Below are positions 50,286 through 55,404 of a DNA stretch of 55,404 nucleotides, piece by piece. Every line of letters starts with the position of its first letter. The stretch's first letter is position 1. Origin of the DNA: Paenisporosarcina sp049671445 (GTDB lineage: Bacteria; Bacillota; Bacilli; Bacillales_A; Planococcaceae); contig NZ_JBATUX010000108.1 in NCBI RefSeq assembly GCF_049671445.1, positions 1 through 55,404 on the forward strand, written 5' to 3'. A program made the position numbers and the translations under genes. The notes under the pieces were generated by a model. It was not told the origin of the DNA, did no database searches, and saw only the letters and a program-made list of their open reading frames with translations.

Positions 50286-51137
50286 GTGAATTTAAAACAC
50301 TATACTAAAGCCTTCGAAGTAAATGGAACGGTTTTTGATTTTCATAAAGAAACCATTATTATGGGGATATTAAATGTAACGCCAGACTCATTCTCAGATG
50401 GCGGCAAATATGATGCAGTAGAAGCGGCAGTTGATCATGCGAAGAAAATGATTGCTGACGGAGCGAAAATTATTGATGTCGGTGGAGAATCAACACGACC
50501 AGGTCATGCGGCTGTCAGTCTCGAAGAAGAACTTTCTCGCGTCATTCCTGTTATCCAGGCTTTATCGAGGGAACTCGATGTGGCTATTTCAATTGATACA
50601 TATAAAGCAAAAGTAGCTGAAGCTGCCATACAAGCTGGTGCACATATTATTAATGATGTGTGGGGAGCTAAACGTGAACCTGCTATAGCGGAAGTGGCAG
50701 CAAGGCTCGGTGTGCCGATTTTATTAATGCATAATCGTGACAATAAAGACTATAGCGATTTTTGGCTGGACGTACGTAAGGATTTAGAAGAAAGTGTTCA
50801 AATTGCCAAAGACGCAGGTGTTCCAAATCATCACATTTGGCTAGATCCAGGTATTGGATTTGCTAAAACAACAAATCAAAATATTTTAATGATGCAACAT
50901 TTAGAAAATCTTGTGGAGATGGGCTATCCGGTGTTATTAGCGACTTCTCGCAAGACTATGATTGGCAAGGTTTTAGATCTACCAGTTGAAGAACGTCTAG
51001 AAGGAACTGCAGCAACGGTTTCCTTTGGTATGATGCATGGATGTCATATGATGCGAGTACATGATGTGAAAGAAATTGCTCGCACTGTGCGCATGATGGA
51101 TGTAATGACTGGTAAACAACCTTATATAGAAAGTTAA
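50286..51137 (+). CDS. folP: Dihydropteroate synthase
   Basis: A 283-aa TIM-barrel enzyme that joins 4-aminobenzoate to hydroxymethyl-dihydropterin; it is the target of sulfonamides. The signatures MGILNVTPDSFSDGGKY and IDVGGESTRPGHAAVSLEEEL are intact, and DPGIGFAKTTNQN and the C-terminal MRVHDVKE follow. The GTG start at 50286 lies 2 nt after pabC, with aaggagcgataaag upstream. It is named sul in B. subtilis. Nothing suggests an altered sulfonamide site, but this was not aligned. Confidence 0.97.
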   Translation: MNLKHYTKAFEVNGTVFDFHKETIIMGILNVTPDSFSDGGKYDAVEAAVDHAKKMIADGAKIIDVGGESTRPGHAAVSLEEELSRVIPVIQALSRELDVAISIDTYKAKVAEAAIQAGAHIINDVWGAKREPAIAEVAARLGVPILLMHNRDNKDYSDFWLDVRKDLEESVQIAKDAGVPNHHIWLDPGIGFAKTTNQNILMMQHLENLVEMGYPVLLATSRKTMIGKVLDLPVEERLEGTAATVSFGMMHGCHMMRVHDVKEIARTVRMMDVMTGKQPYIES

Positions 51138-51151
51138 GAGGGGCGATATAA

Positions 51152-51520
51152 ATGGATTATATTCATGTGAATGATATGGAGTTTTGGGGAAACCATGGTG
51201 TATTTGCTGAAGAAACAAAACTCGGACAGCGATTCCGTGTAACACTTTCACTAGCTGTTGAATTACAAGAAGCCGGTCAAACAGATAACTTAGACAAAAC
51301 AGTTAACTATGCAGAAGCATTTTTCATTTGCCAAAAAATTGTTGAAGGTGAACCAGTTCAGTTAGTGGAGACTGTGGCAGAGCGCATTGCAACAGAAATC
51401 TTAAAGACGTTCAAAGGTCGCGTAAAAGGGTGTAAAGTAATCGTTATTAAACCTGATCCCCCAATTCCTGGTCATTATCGTTCGATTTCTGTTGAAATTA
51501 CGAGAGGCGACTATGTATGA
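51152..51520 (+). CDS. folB: Dihydroneopterin aldolase
   Basis: A 122-aa tunnelling-fold enzyme that turns dihydroneopterin into hydroxymethyl-dihydropterin. Family marks are IHVNDMEFWGNHGVFAEETKLGQRF, the VNYAEAF segment and the catalytic-site lysine/glutamate region KVIVIKPDPPIPGHY. It overlaps folK by 4 nt. Its RBS is gaggggcga. Confidence 0.96.
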   Translation: MDYIHVNDMEFWGNHGVFAEETKLGQRFRVTLSLAVELQEAGQTDNLDKTVNYAEAFFICQKIVEGEPVQLVETVAERIATEILKTFKGRVKGCKVIVIKPDPPIPGHYRSISVEITRGDYV

Positions 51521-52035
51521 ATACCGCATATTTATCGTTAGGTTCAAATCTTGGAAACCGATTTGAAATGTTACAAGATGCGGTTCGTATGTTGCAAGAG
51601 AAACCTAACTTAAAAGTTACTCAAATTTCGTCAGTTTATGAAACAGATCCTATAGGATATACTGAACAAGCAACGTTTTTAAATATAGTCGTCGAAATAC
51701 AGAGTTATTTATCTGCAGAAAAAATCCTTTTAATTTGCTTAGATACCGAGCAAACTCTAGGTAGAATCCGCGAATTCCGCTGGGGACCTAGATGTATAGA
51801 CCTTGACATTTTGCTTTACAATGACGAAAATATAGAGTCAGAGAAACTGACTGTCCCTCATCCGCGACTGCATGAGCGAGGGTTCGTTCTCGTTCCGTTA
51901 ATGGAATTGGTGCCACAAGGCATTCATCCACTAACGGGTGTGTCTTTTAGCGAGTATGCAGAAGGACAGAAAGAAGGCGTTCACGTATGGAAAACAATCG
52001 ATGGGGTAGACGCATTCGTGCGTTTAGAAAGCTAA
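51517..52035 (+). CDS. folK: Hydroxymethyl-dihydropterin pyrophosphokinase
   Basis: A 172-aa kinase that activates hydroxymethyl-dihydropterin for FolP. Motifs are TAYLSLGSNLGNRFEMLQDAV at the N-terminus, SSVYETDPIGYTEQATFLNIVVE, RWGPRCIDLDILLYND, and PHPRLHERGFVLVPL. It overlaps folB by 4 nt and yazB by 49 nt. The order folP-folB-folK-yazB is that of B. subtilis. Confidence 0.96.
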   Translation: MNTAYLSLGSNLGNRFEMLQDAVRMLQEKPNLKVTQISSVYETDPIGYTEQATFLNIVVEIQSYLSAEKILLICLDTEQTLGRIREFRWGPRCIDLDILLYNDENIESEKLTVPHPRLHERGFVLVPLMELVPQGIHPLTGVSFSEYAEGQKEGVHVWKTIDGVDAFVRLES

Positions 52036-52199
52036 AAGCGATGAAACAACTCGACTTTGCCCATAAAATCGGCATGTCAACATCGGTTTTAGGTCAAATC
52101 GAGCGTGGAACTCGAGTACCAACCACAGAACAACTTGATAATATGGCATCCGTGCTACATATAGAGGTAGAAGAGTTAATAGGTGAAACAAATTCATAA
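51987..52199 (+). CDS. yazB: Small XRE-family DNA-binding protein YazB
   Basis: A 70-aa protein that is almost entirely one Cro/C1-type helix-turn-helix (IRAFRKLKAMKQLDFAHKIGMSTSVLGQIERGTRVPTTEQL). It is encoded in a different frame within the last 49 nt of folK, so the start is fixed by that overlap. The target is unknown. It may regulate the folate operon it sits in, but nothing here proves it. dusB follows 16 nt later. Confidence 0.9.
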   Translation: MENNRWGRRIRAFRKLKAMKQLDFAHKIGMSTSVLGQIERGTRVPTTEQLDNMASVLHIEVEELIGETNS

Positions 52200-52215
52200 G
52201 AAAGGAGGATGAACA

Positions 52216-53244
52216 ATGACGAAGATGAATGATAAGCCATTTCAAATAGGTAAGCATGTAATGGATAACCGTGTAGTGTTAGCGCCAATGGCTGGTATAT
52301 GTAACTCAGCTTTCCGTTTAACGGTAAAAGAGTTCGGTGCTGGGCTTGTTTATGCAGAGATGATTTCAGATAAAGGGATTGTGCAAAAAAACGAAAAAAC
52401 GATGAACATGTTATACATTGATGACAGAGAAAATCCATTGTCGTTACAAATTTTTGGTGGAGACAAAGACACACTCGTTGAAGCTGCGAAATATGTAGAT
52501 CAAAACACTACAGCAGATATTATCGATATCAACATGGGATGTCCAGTATCGAAAATTATCAAATGTGAAGCGGGCGCGAAGTTATTGCTCGATCCAGAAA
52601 AAATTTACGAAATGGTTGCCGCAGTTGTCGACAATGTAAAAAAACCAGTCAGTGTGAAAATGCGTACGGGTTGGGATCTCGATCATTTATATGCAGTTCA
52701 AAATGCACAAGCAGTTGAACGTGCGGGCGGATCAGCAGTTGCTGTTCACGGACGTACACGTGTACAAATGTATGAAGGTCACGCAGACTGGGATATTATT
52801 CGCCAGGTGAAAGAAAACGTCAAGATTCCCGTTATCGGTAATGGTGATGTAGAAACTCCTCAAGATGCGAAGCGTATGCTAGATGAAACAGGCGTTGATG
52901 GTGTCATGATTGGTCGCGCGGCATTGGGTGACCCATGGATGATTTACCGCACCGTGGAATATTTGGAGTCTGGTGAATTGAAACCAGAACCATCTGTTCG
53001 TGAGAAAATGGATGTATGCTTACTTCACTTCGAACGTTTAATGGCTCTTAAAGGTGAACACGTTGCCGTTCGAGAAATGCGTAAACATGCTTCATGGTAT
53101 CTAAAAGGCATCCGTGGAAACGGTAAAGCCCGTAATCTAATTAATCAAACTGAATCTGCACTTGAACTACGCACATTCATTAACGACTTTGCAGAAGAGC
53201 AAATGGCCCTTGGTGGTCGTGAACTAGAAGCAAGCGTTATGTAA
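52216..53244 (+). CDS. dusB: tRNA-dihydrouridine synthase (DusB/YacF)
   Basis: A 342-aa FMN-dependent enzyme that reduces uridines in the tRNA D-loop. The family motifs are NRVVLAPMAGICNSAFRL, DINMGCPVSKIIKCEAGAKLL with the catalytic cysteine, VAVHGRTRVQMYEGHADW, and NGDVETPQDAKRML for FMN binding. The C-terminal helical tRNA-binding domain (VREMRKHASWYLKGIRGNGKARN) follows. The RBS is aaggagg. It ends the folate operon before a weak terminator and a 267-nt gap. Confidence 0.96.
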   Translation: MTKMNDKPFQIGKHVMDNRVVLAPMAGICNSAFRLTVKEFGAGLVYAEMISDKGIVQKNEKTMNMLYIDDRENPLSLQIFGGDKDTLVEAAKYVDQNTTADIIDINMGCPVSKIIKCEAGAKLLLDPEKIYEMVAAVVDNVKKPVSVKMRTGWDLDHLYAVQNAQAVERAGGSAVAVHGRTRVQMYEGHADWDIIRQVKENVKIPVIGNGDVETPQDAKRMLDETGVDGVMIGRAALGDPWMIYRTVEYLESGELKPEPSVREKMDVCLLHFERLMALKGEHVAVREMRKHASWYLKGIRGNGKARNLINQTESALELRTFINDFAEEQMALGGRELEASVM

Positions 53245-53252
53245 TACAAAAT

Positions 53253-53282
53253 GAGCTGTCACTTTTCGTGATAGCTCTTCTT
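53253..53282 (+). terminator. Terminator after dusB
   Basis: Stem gagctgtcac with gtgatagctc (one G-U), loop ttttc, T-rich tail. The rest of the 267-nt gap before lysS shows no T-box and no convincing promoter; tacaat at 53372 has no -35 partner. Confidence 0.75.
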
Positions 53283-53511
53283 TATATAGAAGGAACTTTT
53301 CAGAATTATGGAAATACATCCAAATTTAATCTAAAAATGCGATAAGACGTGAAGACGATTGTGAAATTGTGTACAATAGGTTCATTATGAATGGCTAGCG
53401 ATGACGAACAAATGGTATTTTTAATCAATCAAATACGGCCTATTGAGTTCTTCTTAGCTTTCCGTTAAATGGTTAAACGGAGCTATCAAAAGAAAAGGGA
53501 GTGAAATGAAT

Positions 53512-55008
53512 ATGTCACATTTAGATGAAACAGAAACAAATGATCAACTTTTGGTGAGACGCCAAAAGATGACTTCAATAAGTGAAAGTGGACTAGATCC
53601 ATTTGGTGGTCGTTTTGAACGTTCACATTTGTCCGAAGGAATTCATGAAGAGTTTGAACAATTTTCAAAAGAGCAATTGGATGAAGAACCACGCGAAGTT
53701 ACGATTGCTGGAAGAATCATGACAAAACGCGGAAAAGGCAAAGCTGGATTCGCGCATCTTCAAGACTTCGGTGGTCAAGTTCAAATTTATGTACGTAAAG
53801 ATGCAATTGGTGACGAATCTTACCATTTGTTTACTACGGCTGACTTAGGTGATATCGTCGGTGTTCGTGGGAATGTTTTCCGTACACAAGTAGGAGAGCT
53901 TTCTGTAAAAGCAACTGAATTTACATTCTTAACAAAAGCACTCCGTCCGATGCCGGAAAAATTCCACGGATTAAAAGATGTTGAACAACGTTACCGTCAA
54001 CGATACTTAGACTTGATTTCTAGTCAAGAAAGCAAAACCACATTTATCACACGTAGCCGAATCATACAATCAATGCGTCGTTATTTAGATGGGCAAGGGT
54101 TCTTGGAAGTGGAAACACCACTTATGCATGCAATCGCTGGCGGAGCCGCAGCACGACCATTTATTACACACCACAATGCATTAGATATGACATTATATAT
54201 GCGTATTGCAATAGAACTACATTTGAAACGCTTAATCGTGGGTGGTTTAGAAAAAGTTTATGAAATCGGTCGTGTATTCCGAAATGAAGGAATTTCTACG
54301 AGACACAACCCTGAATTCACTATGCTTGAGTTATATGAAGCGTATGCGGATTACAACGACATCATGGAGTTAACTGAAAATGTAATTGCACACGTAGCAC
54401 AAGATGTTCTTGGTACTACAAAAGTGATGTACGGAGAAGATGAAATTGATTTATCTCCTGGTTGGAAACGTCTACACATGGCAGATGCTGTTAAAGAAAT
54501 GACTGGCGTTGATTTCTGGGTAGAAATGACGAAAGAACAAGCACACGCTTTAGCGAAAGAACACGGAGTAGATGTTAAACCTTCTATGGAAGTTGGACAT
54601 GTGCTAAACGAATTCTTTGAGCAAAAAGTCGAAGAGTCATTAGTTCAACCTACATTTATTTATGGACATCCGGTGGAAATCTCGCCATTAGCTAAGAAGA
54701 ATCCACAAGATGGTCGTTTCACAGATCGTTTTGAGTTATTCATCGTTCGTCGTGAACACGCAAATGCTTTCACGGAACTAAACGATCCTATCGATCAACG
54801 CGAACGTTTCGAAGCACAGCTCGTTGAAAAAGAAGCAGGTAATGATGAAGCTCATGAAATGGATGATGATTTTATCGAAGCGCTTGAATACGGAATGCCG
54901 CCAACAGGTGGACTGGGAATCGGGATTGATCGTTTAATTATGTTGTTAACGAATTCTCCTTCGATTCGCGATGTACTGTTATTCCCACAAATGCGTCACC
55001 GTGATTAA
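53512..55008 (+). CDS. lysS: Lysyl-tRNA synthetase (class II)
   Basis: A 498-aa synthetase. The N-terminal OB-fold anticodon-binding domain covers about residues 50-150 (VTIAGRIMTKRGKGKAGFAHLQD). Class II motif 1, motif 2 (VYEIGRVFRNEGISTRHNPEFTMLE) and motif 3 (GGLGIGIDRLIMLL) are all clear. ATG 53512 was chosen (start MSHLDETE) because aagggag is 10 nt upstream. ATG 53506, 6 nt upstream, is closer than ideal. As in B. subtilis it is the last gene before an rRNA operon. Confidence 0.97.
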   Translation: MSHLDETETNDQLLVRRQKMTSISESGLDPFGGRFERSHLSEGIHEEFEQFSKEQLDEEPREVTIAGRIMTKRGKGKAGFAHLQDFGGQVQIYVRKDAIGDESYHLFTTADLGDIVGVRGNVFRTQVGELSVKATEFTFLTKALRPMPEKFHGLKDVEQRYRQRYLDLISSQESKTTFITRSRIIQSMRRYLDGQGFLEVETPLMHAIAGGAAARPFITHHNALDMTLYMRIAIELHLKRLIVGGLEKVYEIGRVFRNEGISTRHNPEFTMLELYEAYADYNDIMELTENVIAHVAQDVLGTTKVMYGEDEIDLSPGWKRLHMADAVKEMTGVDFWVEMTKEQAHALAKEHGVDVKPSMEVGHVLNEFFEQKVEESLVQPTFIYGHPVEISPLAKKNPQDGRFTDRFELFIVRREHANAFTELNDPIDQRERFEAQLVEKEAGNDEAHEMDDDFIEALEYGMPPTGGLGIGIDRLIMLLTNSPSIRDVLLFPQMRHRD

Positions 55009-55024
55009 GTTAATGATACAAGAA

Positions 55025-55054
55025 AGAAGTCGGGTTTCGTCCCGGCTTCTTTTT
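55025..55054 (+). terminator. Terminator after lysS
   Basis: Ten-bp stem agaagtcggg (55025-55034) with cccggcttct (55041-55050), one G-U, then T run. Confidence 0.92.
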
Positions 55055-55195
55055 CATTTGTAGGGAAGAATCTAAGGTTTATTAATTTAATAATCTTTTA
55101 ATTTTAAAAGGGCTTGTGTGGTCTTTTGGATGGTGGTATAGTAATCAAGTCGCCAAAACGAGCGGCAAACAAAATTGAAAAAGCAAAACTTTTTG

Positions 55196-55224
55196 TTGAC
55201 ATGACAAACTAGATTTGCTAAGAT
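55196..55224 (+). promoter_or_regulatory. Promoter of the downstream rRNA operon
   Basis: TTGACA (55196-55201), 17 bp, TAAGAT (55219-55224), with a T/A-rich stretch upstream that could act as an UP element. It belongs to the rRNA operon whose 16S gene begins just beyond the window. Confidence 0.85.
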
Positions 55225-55404
55225 ATAAAAGTTGCTGTCGCGAGAGTGACCAACGAAATGAACCTTGAAAACTGAACAGCAAAACGTCAACTAACAAGCG
55301 GAACGCACTTCGGTGCCGGAAGCATAAACGTTTTCTTCCGCCGACACCTGTCGGTATCGAAAACAAACTTGAACTTAATTGTTCATTATAAACGTCAAAT
55401 TTTT
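55225..55404 (+). other. 16S rRNA leader (partial)
   Basis: The 180-nt leader contains ccttgaaaactgaacagcaa, the kind of sequence common in Bacillales rRNA leaders and spacers, followed by short hairpins (gcggaacgcacttcggtgcc and ttccgccgacacctgtcggt). The 16S start itself is not reached, so the call rests on promoter, leader motif and gene order. Confidence 0.8.

Noticed and set aside
53245..53511. T-box or lysine riboswitch before lysS
   Set aside because: Neither conserved core could be found in the 267 nt.
1..55404. Insertion sequences, prophage or defence islands
   Set aside because: No transposase, integrase, phage structural gene, restriction or toxin-antitoxin gene was recognised in either strand.

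Overview
The window is a spore-forming, low-GC Firmicute chromosome segment. Gene content, protein similarity as I recall it and the dispersed intergenic repeats suggest a Planococcaceae (Caryophanaceae) bacterium close to Sporosarcina, Paenisporosarcina or Psychrobacillus; the genus is an inference. It is the origin-proximal block that Bacillus subtilis carries between its rrnA-type and rrnJ/W-type rRNA operons. It opens in the last ~127 nt of a 23S rRNA gene plus 5S rRNA, and closes in the promoter and leader of the next rRNA operon. Almost every gene is on the + strand. Exceptions are abrB and a Met-Glu tRNA pair.

Layout: (1) 1-740, rRNA end and a broken second 5S copy. (2) 739-7525, yaaO-tmk-darA, then holB-ricT-yabA-trmN6-yazA-rsmI: DNA precursor supply, clamp loading, replication control, RNA modification. 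(3) 7566-17451, abrB (minus), metG, tatD-family DNase, yabE, rnmV-rsmA, veg, sspF, ispE, purR-ridA. (4) 17605-29257, spoVG, an RND exporter that is not part of the B. subtilis arrangement, glmU-prs, ctc, pth-fin, mfd. (5) 29367-36420, spoVT, yabM-yabN-rqcP, yabP-yabQ, divIC, yabR, a 21-bp repeat array, a DinB-family gene. (6) 36478-43380, two tRNA genes, spoIIE, tilS-hprT-ftsH. (7) 43585-55008, coaX-hslO-yacD, cysK, the folate cluster pabB-pabA-pabC-folP-folB-folK-yazB-dusB, lysS.

The genes are housekeeping plus sporulation control. The promoters are unusually legible. I can read a Spo0A-controlled abrB promoter with two boxes 10 bp apart, a sigma-H promoter at spoVG, a 21-bp-spaced Spo0A-type promoter at spoIIE, a sigma-E promoter at yabPQ, sigma-G promoters at spoVT and (weaker) sspF, and a sigma-B promoter at ctc. 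The window therefore holds parts of the Spo0A-AbrB-sigma-H entry switch and of the later compartment programmes.

Relative to the B. subtilis order as I remember it, csfB, xpaC and yaaN (before yaaO), yaaR, yabG and yabS/yabT are absent. The most unusual material is intergenic: a ~94-bp dispersed repeat whose central hairpin shows compensatory base changes between copies, the 21-bp-period array at 35544-35664, the truncated 5S copy, and a perfect 18-bp hairpin between the two tRNA genes. I found no CRISPR array, insertion sequence, prophage or clear new multi-gene system.
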